A stretch of 64,000 nucleotides of DNA. Origin: Hymenoscyphus infarciens. Taxonomy: Eukaryota; Ascomycota; Leotiomycetes; Helotiales; Helotiaceae. The stretch is taken from the NCBI GenBank assembly GCA_001414345.1, contig LLCB01000211.1:43478-107477 (forward strand), written 5' to 3'. A program made the translations under genes and the position numbers. Position 1 is the stretch's first letter. The number at the start of each line of letters is the position of its first letter. Under the pieces are notes generated by a model. The model was given only the letters and a program-made list of their open reading frames with translations, searched no databases and was not told where the DNA came from. Below are positions 48,523 through 60,929 of the stretch, piece after piece.

Positions 48523-51500
48523 ATGACGACGAACGGCATCGCGAAACCCGAGGCAGGTATGGCAGCAAAGGAAGAACAGACGTTGACGGGAAAACAAGAG
48601 CATTGTACGTGGATTTCTTTTCCTAATCATAGACACTTATTAATGCGATTGTCAATTAGATCTAAAGAGGGAGCTCATTGCTCAACAGGTTAAATTCGAA
48701 ATCACGGAGCTGAACTCGCCAACTGCGTTACAACGATTCGGCGCGCCTTTCAAATCGGAATTTGGTGAGGTTTCCCCGCTGGACTCTGAGCTGCCGATTC
48801 TGCGATATATATTTGTGCATCATGTTCGGGAGTTCCCGTTCTTGGATAAGGCGAAGGAGAAGGAGTTTTGGCAGGACAAGTTACAAGTGGTGAGTTTGGT
48901 TGGACTTCAATTTACATCAAGAGTTCCAGAGCTAATTATACATCGGTGTTTAGTTCCTGCAATCCTTCGCGAATAAACACATCTCCTCCTCCGAAGACCG
49001 ACTCGAAGAGACGAAGCGGAAAAAGTTGGCTATAAAAGCCCAGAAGTTGGTGGAGCTGATGATGGTTTCGGGGGTACCTACGGCTTCGGGATATGAAGAG
49101 AGAATTCGATTTTCTGAGCTGGAGGTTGTCGATGCAGGTGCTATCGATCATGGGGTTTTGTCGACTTTACCAGAAGGACATTACATGAATGGTTGGGATG
49201 TTAACGTTGCAGGAGTGCGAATGAAGTCCGTCAAGAGGAATATTAGATACCATAAACATGCGGTATGGTTTTCTCGGGAAATTCACTATACGGGTTTTGG
49301 CTGACATTATTTTCTAGGAATTCATACTCAGAGTCAAGAAGAGAAACGATCTCGAGTTTTTCGTTGGGAGGCGGTATGGGGATTTCGGCAAACTGCTTAA
49401 GAAGTTACGGACTGAGTTACCCGGAAAGGTTCTTCCTCCACTCCCAAAAAAGAACAAGCAGAGTTCCACGGCATCGAATTTGTTGGGTGCTGCTATGGGA
49501 AGGGAAAATGATGACGATGATGCTTCTTTGTCGTCTGTTTCTACTATGGGGACCGCAGCTCTTGATAAACAAGTCAAGAATTTATCAGTAAAAGGTAAAT
49601 CCGACACATTCCGAATATATTGTTTCATGCTAACAGTTGAGAAGACCACCGACGCAGTGGATCTTCAATGTCATTGAGTGGAGGAACCTTGACAGGAGGA
49701 AAATCGCCACGGGCATCAATGGATGGAAGAACACCATCGCCAATAACAGCTGAGGTGAGAACTTTTCTTCATTTTTCTGCATACATTATATACTGACCTC
49801 TACAGCCTGTGACATTATGGCGAGAAACTCAGCGAATTTCACTTCGGGCGTTCCTCCGAAATCTGCTTTCCAACCCTCAAATTGCCAACACTAGAGCCAT
49901 TTCCGAATTCTTGACGTTTGAGCCGATGACACCCACCGATGCGGATGTTGATGATATATCACGTCGCAAGGCCATGGATGAAAAGAGAGTTGAAGAACAG
50001 AAAAAATTCTATGAAGTCGCAAGAAAACGTGCTGCAGAATTGGATGTTTACATGGAGCAGTAAGTAATTCAACCTCTACTAGACGACCTAACTAATTTTG
50101 GTGTAGATTCCGGCGAGATATTGTAGAAAATAATGGTCTCACAAGTTTATTCCAAGAAATCAAGGATAAGGAAAAGATCCAAGATCTCAGCATGCAGTAT
50201 CAAAAGTTTGCTGAATGGTTACGGATTGAGGTCGCAGCAACCATTTACCACCTATTCTTGGCCGAAGACAACTCACCGGACCTTTTCGCGCAAGCAAAGA
50301 AGATCCACTCGATGATTCCTTACACCATCATGAAAAACGCCATTCGGATAGCTAACCCTGCCATGGTCATGTCAAGCGTTCTCGATATCTTCCTAGCTCA
50401 GCCATTCGGGGCACGATCTCTTATGCAAAGAATCTTCTCACTCACTTTGAACGACGGAATGAGAAGTTTCCAAAAGTCGATCGATGCACTCAACACTAAA
50501 ATCGATGAACCAGTCTTCTGCCAAAAGCTAAAGAAATTTTGCGATGCACCGGAAGATATCAAGAATGTTATTCGAAGCGAGTCGGAGAATGACGGAGTGG
50601 ATATTATCATTGCGATATTGAGATCGGATGATATCGAACCAGCACTGAACTCCACTCAAATTGGCAAGATATACAACGCTTGGGTTGCGTGGAACAATGC
50701 TGTCGACAATGTTGACGAGGAGATGAAGCAGGGCGCACAACTCTTTTCATACTTGAAGCAGCTTTTGAAGTTGTACACGAGACAACGAGACAAGGCTATG
50801 ATGTTGAGTATGATTGAAGAGCCGGTTACACTGCAACTCCTTCGGGATTTATTCACCATCTTCTACGAGCCTCTGATTCGGGTATACAAATCCGCAAATG
50901 TGTACAACAGTGTGACCGATTTCGCCGTCTTTGTAGATGACATGATCCAAGTATGTCCCCCCCCCCCTCAATCCTCATTTCTTCACTAATTGAAACAGGT
51001 CATCGACAAATGCCGCGAACAAGATGTCTCAGCAGACCCTAACCAAACAGTTCAAGCATTCATCGATTTATGTCAACGCCACGAACACAACTTCTACAAA
51101 TTCGTTCACGAAGTGCACACTCACGATAACGGATTATTTACCCAACTAATGGGCTGGATAGAAGGTATCCTCGAATTCCTCCGTCTCGGACCTAAAGCGG
51201 GAAAACTCGACATCAACGCCCTCCTAGCCGGCGCTGCCAGCGTAGGCCAAATCGACAAGGACCTCGCCATCGTCGAAATCGACAAGTTGATCTCCTGGCA
51301 GGAAGCACGCAAGAAATGGCATCAGGATAAGACACGACAGAAGATGGCTGCTGATGGTTCTGCGTCGGCGGTGGAACCACTTCCTGGTATGGCGGCGTTT
51401 GCGAGTGAGGATTTTGGCGTGGACCAGATGGATCTTCAGGAGATCAATTATGAGGATGATAGTGAGAGTGAGGATGAGGGGGAGGCGGAGGATGAGATGG

Positions 51501-51649
51501 ATCCGATTGAGCTTGAGAGGAAGAGGAGGGCGCGGAAGCAGGATCATTTGAGACGGACGGCGGGGGAGCCGGAGAAGCCGGTGGTTGTGGAGGTGGGGAA
51601 GTTGAGGGAGAGCTTTTTGGCGATGTTGAGGATGGTGCTTGCTGAGTAG
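48523..51649 (+). CDS. Lec1-type protein: PXB, PX and DUF3818 domains
   Basis: Eight exons: 48523-48604, 48660-48889, 48954-49262, 49318-49594, 49642-49754, 49806-50059, 50107-50950 and 50999-51649, giving 919 residues. An upstream in-frame ATG (48292) is possible, but MTTNGIAKPEAG fits as the start. The N-terminal PX-associated region has YLKRELIAQQVKFEITELNS and FVHHVREFPFLD. The PX domain has RVKKRNDLEFFVGRRYGDF and the proline loop LPGKVLPPLPKK. A Ser-rich linker and the large helical DUF3818 region follow, with an acidic, then basic, C-terminal tail. Yeast Ypr097w/Lec1 has this architecture and binds phosphoinositides, acting in membrane lipid distribution. The fourth intron uses a TTGAG acceptor, as the nearer AG breaks the frame. 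Confidence 0.88.
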
Positions 51650-51899
51650 AGAGGGGTTGATGGTAGTTTGTGAAGTGCGTGCACTGGGGGATTGGGGAGG
51701 AGTTGGTTTGGTTGGATTGGGTCGTGGTTGTTGCATATATAAATACGTTGATTTGATGGCCTATTCTTTTGCTTAGAATGGAGGCTGAGCGCAGACTAGG
51801 GAAGGGCGGAAATGGCAAATGGAAAGGGCAAATGGGGAATGGATCTGTGCATATGGATGGAGAAAGGCATGATAGCGTTCTGCCGGTTAGCGAAATATA

Positions 51900-52440
51900 A
51901 AATCTTCTTCTATCTCTATGGTGAGTAACCCAAACAATGAACGAGTAAACCACGAGTAAGCCAGTCGTCCATTTTGGGGGCCGAAAGGCAGAGTTTTGAG
52001 TAAGCCGCACAAATGCTAGTAAGCTAGCATTCATCGAGTAAGCTAGTAAATGTCGGATAAGGCAGTACTGAATATGGGGGATAAAAAGCAGTTTTGTAAG
52101 TAAGCTACTAAACACCGAGCAACAAGAGTAACTCACGGCTAAGCCAGTTAAGTTTGAGGGCTAAAAGACAGAGTTGCGGGTAAGCTGTTAAATGCCTGGT
52201 TAGCTAGTATCGGTTCGGGTAAGCTACTTAAAATCGAGTAATTTACGAGTAATCTGCGAGTAACTAAGTGACCTATATATAAGCCACTAGTAGTCCACGA
52301 GTAAGCCACGAGTAAAGTATGCGTAAGAAAGTTAAGTTTAGGAACTAAAACTAAGTTTTGCGAGGAAGACTGAATATCTCGAGTAACTTATTAAGTAAGT
52401 TTAAAGGTAACTTACGACGGTTGAAATAACTTGAACCGCT
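51900..52440 (+). repeat. Degenerate tandem repeat array built on GAGTAAGC(C/T)
   Basis: At least four imperfect units can be lined up, starting near 51960, 52062, 52145 and 52328. Each runs CAGT or AAGTTAAG, then TTGGGGGC-like, then AAAAGRCAGAGTTTTG, then GGTAAGCTGTTAAATG-like. Shorter CGAGTAAGCCACGAGTAA copies fill the spaces. It lies between the Lec1-like gene and the last RIP block and contains no open frame. Confidence 0.6.
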
Positions 52441-54001
52441 GGAAAAAGAGAACAATTGACTGAAATAGTGATTAGTTTAATATAATCGTAGGCGTAGTAC
52501 GTATTCACTCTACTAACCTTCGTTTCTTAGATAGTAGATAGATTAGATTAAATAATTAGATTTATATAAATAATCTAGCTCTTATTAATCTTATTAAAGT
52601 ATAGAATTATTCTTAATCTTTTATCTAAATTAATGAAAATCGCTTACTACTCTCTTTTAGCCTATATACTAGTTTTAAATAAAGTACTTATTATCTCTTT
52701 AAATATATTTTTATTAATTTTACTATAAAACTTTCTAGTAAAACCACTATCTCGTTTATTTTTTTAATTTTTATCTTCTATTATAAATAAAACTAATTAA
52801 GCTCTCTTATCTTCTATACTACTAGTATTATAAGTGAAAAGAAGAAAAGTAAATAATATTAAGCTAATTATATTTATATAAATAATAGAATATAGAAGAG
52901 ATTATTAAAAGATATTTATTACTAAGATTTATTTAATATTTAATATTAAACTAGCTTATAAATAATTAGTAAAGTAATTTAAAAGAGAGTAGTATAATAA
53001 TAAAATATATTAATACTAATTTAATTATTTTACTTCTTTTTTCAATATTATATAATAAAAAGATCTAGAAGATCTAAAAATAGAAAAATAAAAGTAGAAT
53101 CGTCTAGTATTTTATAAAAGTCATAGAGTAGTTTAATACTTTTAAAAAAGATTATAAGAAAAATAGTAACTCTTAGACTTAAGTACTAATACTTTTATAT
53201 TAATAAATTATTAATAATTAGCTCTTAATATAAATTAATACTCTTTTACTCTAGTATAATTAGCGTAGAAGACTATTAGTAAGAAATAGACGATTATTAA
53301 TATATATTAGCTTTCTTAAGCTAGTAGCTTTATATAGTTATAAATATTATATTAATAACTCTAAATTAATTACTTTAAAAGAGTAAAGTACTTATTTATA
53401 TTATAGTATTATATTAATAAAAAAGTATATAAAATAGAGCTTATAGATTCTATTAGCTATTAGTATAGATTTTTTATTTAGCGATTATATAGCTTAATAT
53501 ATTAATATATATTATATATATCTAATATATTATTAGTTAAGTTCTACTTAATATAAGAATCTTTAGAGACTCTCTCGATATTTTATCTATAGTATTAGTA
53601 TCTAAGTCTAGGAACTCTTTATTACGTATTTACTATATTTCTTTATTTATTTTAGTCTAGATTTTAACTAGTATCTTAAATATAAATAGAACTTTAATAA
53701 AACTAGCTTTTAAGTTAGTATAATAAAAGAGATCTAAATTTATATATTAATAAATATACTAGTAATATACTAAGATTATTTAGAGAATTATAAATTGCTT
53801 ATAGTAATTTAAATTTTTATACTACTAGAGAAGCTCTCTTATTATATATTATAATAAAAGATAATAAGAAGAAGTCTAAGTATATAATATAGTTACTTAA
53901 TAAGAGATTTACTAGTAGTAAAATAATAGCTTTTAAGAGATAGCTACGATTCTTATCTAGTTTACTAGTTTAAGAATCTTTATAACTAATTTAATATTAA
54001 T

Positions 54002-54183
54002 TGTCGGTATATATTTAAGAGTAAATAGCTGCTTGGATTAGCCTACGTAGAAACACGTGGGAACACGTGACCCTCTCGCTTAAGAGCTACTTAAGTAGGC
54101 ATCGTAGCTAGCTTTACTCGGTATATACGAACGATAATATAACTCTTTTTATATTACTTTTATAACTATAAGTTATACTAACA
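54002..54183 (+). repeat. 5' LTR
   Basis: Begins TGTCGGTATATATTTAAGAG and ends TATACTAACA. Contains two CACGTG motifs 4 bp apart. Confidence 0.88.
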
Positions 54184-55020
54184 CTAATTAGTAGACGTAT
54201 AGATTAGATACTTAGTTACTTTATATATTTCTACTACGAGTATACTTATATAAAAGTAAACTTGATATTACTAGTAGACTCCTCTTCTCTAATTATAACT
54301 CCTTCTACTGTTTAATAACTTTTCGATAATATACTATAAACGCTTCTTAAGATAAGAAGCGCCGATTACGAATATCGACTCCTTACTAACCTTCTATCTC
54401 TCTCTAAGACAATTTATACTCTCCGAGACCTAACCTCTGAGAGACCTCTCGAACGCCTACTATATATAAGACTAGTAGTATCGATTTAATAAAATATAAA
54501 CGCTTCTTAAAACAAGAAGCGCTAATTACGAATATTAACCTCTTACTAACCTCTTACCTCCTTCTAAGATAATTCATACTCTCTAAGATACTTTATTTAC
54601 CTGAAACTCGATAATAACATCTATTACAATATAGTAGATATACTAATAGAAGAGATAATATATACTATTAAACGAGAAGAGGAATACGTTAAAGGATAGA
54701 ACGAAGACCTTCTTCTTTAAGACGAATTTTAAGTAGACTTCGAAGGATAGAGTTAAGATGAATTCGCTAAGATCTACTGATCTACCGCTACTAAGTTATA
54801 ATAAACGCTTTGTAGTAGAGGCGTATAGGTTAAGATAGATAGACATATTAGTACTTAGGTACTATATAATACTACGACTAAGATTAACGAAACTAAGTAG
54901 TTAGACGAAGAATTAAAAGCTATAGTAGTTAATAGAGCTAGTACTAAAAACTTTAGATCTTATTATAAATATATAGTAGAATATACTAAAAGATAATAAA
55001 AGTATTAGTAATAATAATAT

Positions 55021-55179
55021 TTAGCTTCCTTAGATACTACTAGTAATTACTTCGACGACGCTGTCTAAACTTAACGTTTAGCTTCCTTAAATACTACTAG
55101 TGATTACTTCGACGACGCTATCTAAACTTAACATTTAGCTTCCTTAGATACTACTAGTAATTACTTTAACAATCCTCTC
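55021..55179 (+). repeat. 57-bp coding tandem repeat (2.7 copies)
   Basis: Units start at 55021, 55078 and 55135. Each encodes LASLDTTSNYFDDAV*T* plus one residue (stars are stops where Gln is expected). Length is a multiple of three, so the frame is kept. Confidence 0.85.
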
Positions 55180-55440
55180 GCTAACCTAGGTCTATTATAT
55201 ACTACTTAAACTTAAGATAACGGAGTTAGGAATAAGAACTATATTATAGTACTACTAGACAGTCTTATAAAGTTTTAACCTATAGTTATAAAACTATACT
55301 CTTTTAAAACTTCTTAAACTTTTAGAACGGTATTAGCGGATAGAAGAACTTCTAGGACAGCACTGTCGAATAATCCGTCAAATAATCTAACACTATAATC
55401 TTATAAAAAAGAGAGAGCTTTTGAAGTATACTAGAGTAGA

Positions 55441-55686
55441 TAAGATATTAAACGATAGACTCTCTCTCGATATCGACTTCGTTAGTTATAAATTCGCTAG
55501 AATACTAATATCCTAGAACTACTATTAGACCTCTTCTAAAAGAGCGAACGTGCTCAACTCTAGTAAGATATTAAATAATAGACCCTCTCTTAATATCGAC
55601 TTCGTTATTTAGAAATTTATTAGAATACTAATATCCTAGAACCTCTTTTAGAACTGTCTTAAGAGCGTAGACGTAACTAACTCCGA
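55441..55686 (+). repeat. 123-bp coding tandem duplication
   Basis: Two successive 41-codon units both contain DIK, TLS, YRLR and NTNILE. The second begins near 55564. Confidence 0.7.
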
Positions 55687-56038
55687 AAGCTTCTAAGGCT
55701 TCTAAGCAACTTCGAAGTATTATTCTAAGAGTTAGACACTTTCGCTACTCTTAAAGATATTAAAACCTTTAATAATAGTAATAACTTCGACATTCCTACT
55801 AAACGTCTAGAGTATAATTAACAATAGAACGATTCTAGTAGAGGCCTACTAATATAAAGAAATATACACTTTAATCTAGGTTAATACAAACAAGCTTATA
55901 GAATAGGTAGAACGGAATAAGAGGTAATAAGGGCTTCTTATTAGTCGAAGATAATAGATAGAGAGCTGTGATTAGTTAGATTAGATAGAGGATATTAATA
56001 GCTTTTAAGTAACTTTTGTCGTTTTAAAGAAGTACTAG

Positions 56039-56220
56039 TGTTAGTATATATTTAAGAGTAAATAGCTGCTTGGATTAGCCTATGTAGAAACACGTGGGAA
56101 CACGTGACCCTCTCGCTTAAGAGCTACTTAAGTAGGTATTATAGCTAGCTTTACTTAGTATATACGAACGATAATATAACTCTTTTTATATCGCTTTTAT
56201 AACTATAAGTTATACTAATA
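56039..56220 (+). repeat. 3' LTR
   Basis: 182 bp, beginning TGTTAGTATATATTTAAGAG and ending TATACTAATA. Compared with the 5' LTR all visible differences are transitions. Confidence 0.88.
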
Positions 56221-56270
56221 TTAATCTATAAACCTTTCTATTTTATATAATATATATAATATAATCTCTT

Positions 56271-56442
56271 TATTAGTATATATTTAAGAGTAAATAGCGA
56301 TTCGGATTAGTACACGTGGGAACACGTGACCTTCTCGCTTAAGAACTATTTAAGTAGACATTATAGCTAGTTTTACTCGGTATATACGAACGAATATATG
56401 ACTCTTTTTATATTACTTTTATAACTATAAGTTATACTAATA
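56271..56442 (+). mobile_element. Solo LTR of the same family
   Basis: 172 bp closely related to the LTRs at 54002 and 56039, including the two CACGTG motifs. It is flanked by CTCTT on both sides (56266-56270 and 56443-56447), a 5-bp target duplication. No internal region is attached. Confidence 0.88.
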
Positions 56443-57170
56443 CTCTTAATATTTATATATTCTAGCTATATAAGTATTAGTACTTAAAAGCGATTATAAT
56501 CTTAGTAGAAGCTAGTTTTATAATCTATTTAATAATAAACTTTATAAGAGATCTCTCTAAGATTTAAATAAAGACTTTTACTTCTAAAACTATTAAATTA
56601 ATATAGTAGAAATTAAGTCTATTTCTAGTAAATAAAGTATACTATATAAGAAAGATAAAGATATTTAACTTTAGTACTATCTTTTATTAAGTTTTACTTA
56701 TATTTTACTAAGTCTTCTAAAATTAAACTATATTAACTAAAAGGTTTACTATTATTATTAAGTAGAAAAAGATTATATAAGAAGTACTAGTTTAAGATTT
56801 CTTTCTAGAAAATAAACTAGATAATTCTTTTGAATCTATACTACTATCTCGCTTCTAAATACTATTATCTAGTTTATTCTCTAATTATTATAAATTAGCT
56901 TAGTCTCTTAAATACTTTAGAAAGCGAGTTACGCTATTACTTATTAGTTTCTTAAGAATAACGTTTATTAACTATATTAAAGAAATTAAAATAACGTTAT
57001 ATAAAAGTTATATATACTAACTATAATATAAGACGTTAATAGATATTATAATAGTAGAAACTATATACTACTAGCGAAGAGATATATAGAAGTACGTTTA
57101 ATAGAATAATATATACGATTTCTAGACTTAGTATAAATATAAAAAATAAATTAGCCTCTTATAAATAAAG

Positions 57171-60020
57171 TATTAGTATAACTTATAGTTATAAGAGTAA
57201 GATAAAAAGAGTTCTATTATCGTTTATATCTACTAAGTAAAGCTAGCTACGATATCTATCTAATTAGTTCTTAAGTAAAAAGATTATATATTTCTATATA
57301 TACTACTTAGAGTAGCTATTTACTCTTAAATATACCGATACTAGTACTTCTTTAAAATAATAAACGTTTATATCTTAAAAATTAATAAAAACTTCTATCT
57401 AGTTTAACTAATTATAGCTGTCTATTTACTGCTTTTAAGTAATAAGTTAGTTTTATTCTTATTATCTATTATTCTATTCTATCTAAACTATAAGCTTAAT
57501 ATCTAGCTTATTAGTATTTATTAACTTTTATAAAGCGTTATAATAATTCCTTTTAGTTATAGTATTTATAGAATTACTTTTATTATTAATCTACTTAATT
57601 TTATTAATTTCTCTTAACTTATATATCTCTTATAAATATATAGTATAAATTTTTAATCGCTTCTTTTTAGTTATATTTATATCTAACTTAACTATATATT
57701 TATTAATAGACTTCGAGTTAGTATATACTACTAGTAGAATCTTAAAACCTAAGATACTTTCTAAAGTTAGTTTAATTAAAGTTATAGTATTAAAACTAAA
57801 GCTTATTATATATAATTCTAATACTAAAACGCTATAGTTAACTCTTTTATACTTTATAAAAGACTAATATAAAATATAAGTATTATTATTCTTATCTATA
57901 AATCTAATAATATAGCTGATTTATAATAATAAGTCTTTATTATTAGTAAATAATCCGTTAGTAAAGATAGATAACTTTAAGAAAGACTTATCTAATTTAA
58001 CGAATTTAAGCTCTCTTATAATATTATCGAATTACTACTAAATTTACTTATTAAGAAGTAAAATATTATGATTTTTAAGAATCGATAGTTTAGATAGTAT
58101 ATAATAAGTCGAAAGTAGTCTTAGGTTAAAATACTATAGCTAAGTATATTCTATAAATATATTATATAATATATTAATTCTTAGTATCTATTATAATTAA
58201 TATCTCTTTTAAATTAAATATCTTAGCTAGTCTATTTCGTATGAAATTTAAAGAGTTCGTATAATTCTAGATAACTATTATAGAGCTATCTTAATACTTA
58301 GTAATTAGCTCTCTAGTAAATTGAATTAGATAGTTATTAGTAAGCTCTTCTTTCTTCTTAGATATAAATCTAGCTTTATTAATAGTATATTTCTTCTTAT
58401 TATTAAAAGCGTTAATAGCGAGTATAAGAGTTTATTAGTTTAGAGACCTATTATACTAAAAAGAGTATTTAATTATACTTACTTATTATATTAGAATAAT
58501 TTAGTAGATAAAAGATAAGAGTTAAATATTAACTATTCAATTATAAACTTTAGAACGTAGTATTTATAGTATATTATAAATTAATAATTACTAGCTTCTA
58601 GAATACTATATAATAGCTTAATTATTTTAAAGAATATATCTTTCTATTAAGAATATTCCTTCGATAGTTATATAAAGAATTTCTAATTTAATTTAGTTAA
58701 AGATTATATATATCTCTAAGTAATATTCTAAATAAGTACTCTTAATTCTAGAAGTATTATAATAAGAATAAGAATAATCTACTAGCTTACTCTTTAAATA
58801 ATAGACGCTTAAGTAAGTACTAGAGACTTTCTAGTATTACTATATATCTAGATAACTAGTCTTAATTTTATAAAAGTAAGTACTATACTCTTAAACTTAA
58901 TATTATCTATAAACTCTAATCTAAATATCCTAGTATCTAAGAGTAACTTATTCTATATAACTATTTTAAATATAACTTAATTAGTTAAACTATTAATCTT
59001 CTTTTATTATAAGAAAAGATATATTATACTATTATTAGCTATAAAAACTTTAATATTATAAGACTTACTTAAGTTAGTAAGAAAAGTTTTAATATCTTTA
59101 AGAGTAATATAGGCTTTTATTTTATTAATAAAAGTATCTAATTCTTAGAAGAATACTTTAGAAGAGTTACTTAGAAGTTCTAAATACTTTTAGAGTTAAC
59201 TAAGTCTATACTTTTAGAGTAGTTCTAGTAAGAGTACTAAGATATTAGTATTTTAATATATTTATAACTAACGAAGTTAATATTAAGATAAGAGTAGTAG
59301 ATACTTAATATCTTACTTACTCTATTCTACTTCTTATCTACTCTAAGGTTTAAAACTTCTCTCTAGTTTATAAGATTATAATATTATTTTAGATAATACT
59401 ATACTAGAGATTTTCTTAGTTATTAATACTATTCTAGAAGTTTTAGAGGTTTTAATAAAGTATAGTTTTATAACTATAGATTAAAACTTTAAAAGACTAC
59501 TTAGTAGTAATATAATATAGTTCTTATTCTTAATTTCTTAAAGAATAAAAGAGTAGATTTATAACTTTTTATACTCTTATTATATTAAAATATTTAAATT
59601 TAAAAGTAAGTCTTTAACTTAGTTAATCAGTCTATTTTCTATATTAAGAGCCTTTTTAAGTTAATTAAATATAATCTACTTTTATATCTCTTTAGTAGCT
59701 CTTTTATAGATCTTCGATCTTATAGAAATTAATTAAGAAAGTATATTATTTATAGTTACTTAAGTATATACTTTATATACTAATAAAGTAGAGACTAGTC
59801 TATTTAGGCCTACTATATTATTAATTACTTTAAAAGCTATTTAAAATACTAAACTTTATAAAAAATAGAGCTCTTACTTATATATAATATTATATACTTA
59901 TTAAATTAGATTATAGTTTTATTCTACTATACTAATCGATTTTTATACTTTAACTAATATAGTTTTTACTATAATATCTATTCTAGTAGCTAATTATTTA
60001 AAGTATTTTCTAATAAAGTT
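57171..60020 (-). mobile_element. Ty1/Copia retrotransposon relic with reverse transcriptase and RNase H
   Basis: On the minus strand, reading TAA/TAG as Gln, the RNase H domain lies at about 57450-57990 (TNGLFTNNKDLLL, then KYKRVNYSVLVLELY, VVYTNSKS, NNKSNSINTITKR). Reverse transcriptase remnants are at about 58650-58900 (RVS**IILILIIILLELRVL, then ITQRYIQSLTKLN). The 3' LTR is 57171-57340, of the same family as the LTRs at 54 and 56 kb. The region 59.1-59.55 kb matches the interior of the non-autonomous element (KNKNYIILLLSSLLKF, ELDTFINK, TLKDIKTF). No 5' LTR was found. It is inactive. Confidence 0.75.
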
Positions 60021-60059
60021 TATTCTAGTAATAATTTTATAATAATATAAGAGGTTATA

Positions 60060-60455
60060 TACGTATAGAGTAGACTATAGAGTAGGCTACATAGTAGGTC
60101 AGAAGTACGTAAGTTGAATCAGCATAGAGTAGGTTAGGTGATCGCTAAATCACGTTTCTAAGAAGTCTAAGTATAAGTATAAAAGACTTAGTAAATTTTA
60201 ACTTTTAACTTGATTTCTAACTAAAAGATAGAAGAGGGCTATATATACTTCTAGAGTAAATACTAGAAGCTTCTATAGCTTATAAATTAAAGAGGTTATT
60301 AGAAGGTTCTAGGGATTACGTATTCGCTTAACTATAACCGAGAATATAACCGAACCTTCTTAATAATACTAGAAAGAACTAGTATAGACTAAGGTTTAAA
60401 CCTAAAGCCTATTAGTAATTAAGGTAATTGTTACCTAATACTAATATACTCTCTT
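60060..60455 (-). repeat. Possible Copia LTR, second family
   Basis: In minus-strand sense it begins TATTAGTATTAGGTAACAAT and is less AT-rich than its surroundings. The start forms a hairpin with ATTAGTAATTAAGG. It follows the Copia relic at 60.9-61.75 kb in the expected 3' position. No second copy was found in the window, so the LTR call is tentative. Confidence 0.35.
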
Positions 60456-60929
60456 AATAAGTACTTTACTTAATAATAGAGGAAATACTTACTTAACTTT
60501 AAAGTAGAAGTAAGTAAATAAAGTAGAAGTAAATATTAACTTAACTTTAAAGTAGAAGTTAATAGACTAAGTAAGAGCTAAAAGTAGACTAATAACTAAT
60601 CTAATCTTAAAGAACGAATACCTCTTTAAAGAGAGTAATAAAAAATAAATAAAAGTATCTCTTTAATAGAGAATACTAAATATATAGCTTATATAAAGCT
60701 AAGTTCTTTAAGAAAGCTCTTATTAGACTTAATAGCTTTAGTAAAGTGTATTTTACTCTTTAGTAGAGACTTAAATAGAAGCTAAAAGTTAAAGAGAGAC
60801 TAATAGACTAAAAATAAAAAGTATCTCTTTAATCGAGAATACTAAAAGTCTTTTATATAAAGCTAAGTTCTTTTTAATACTTTTTTAAAGTCTTTAATTA
60901 TAGACTAACTTTTAAGCTTTATATAGTCT

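Larger units (their letters stand above)
54002..56220 (+). mobile_element. Complete non-autonomous LTR retrotransposon (Copia-derived)
   Basis: LTRs at 54002-54183 and 56039-56220 are each 182 bp, and the element is flanked by the 5-bp duplication TTAAT (53997-54001 and 56221-56225). The two LTRs differ at about 11 positions, all C/T or G/A. The 1.85-kb interior has two 160-bp-spaced hairpin units (CGCTTCTTAAGATAAGAAGCG type at 54341 and 54501) and then one plus-strand frame from about 54840 to 55990. That frame stays in register if TAA/TAG are read as glutamine. It encodes pol-linker-like protein with no protease, integrase or reverse transcriptase. A polypurine-like TTTTAAAGAAGTACTAG precedes the 3' LTR. 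Confidence 0.88.
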
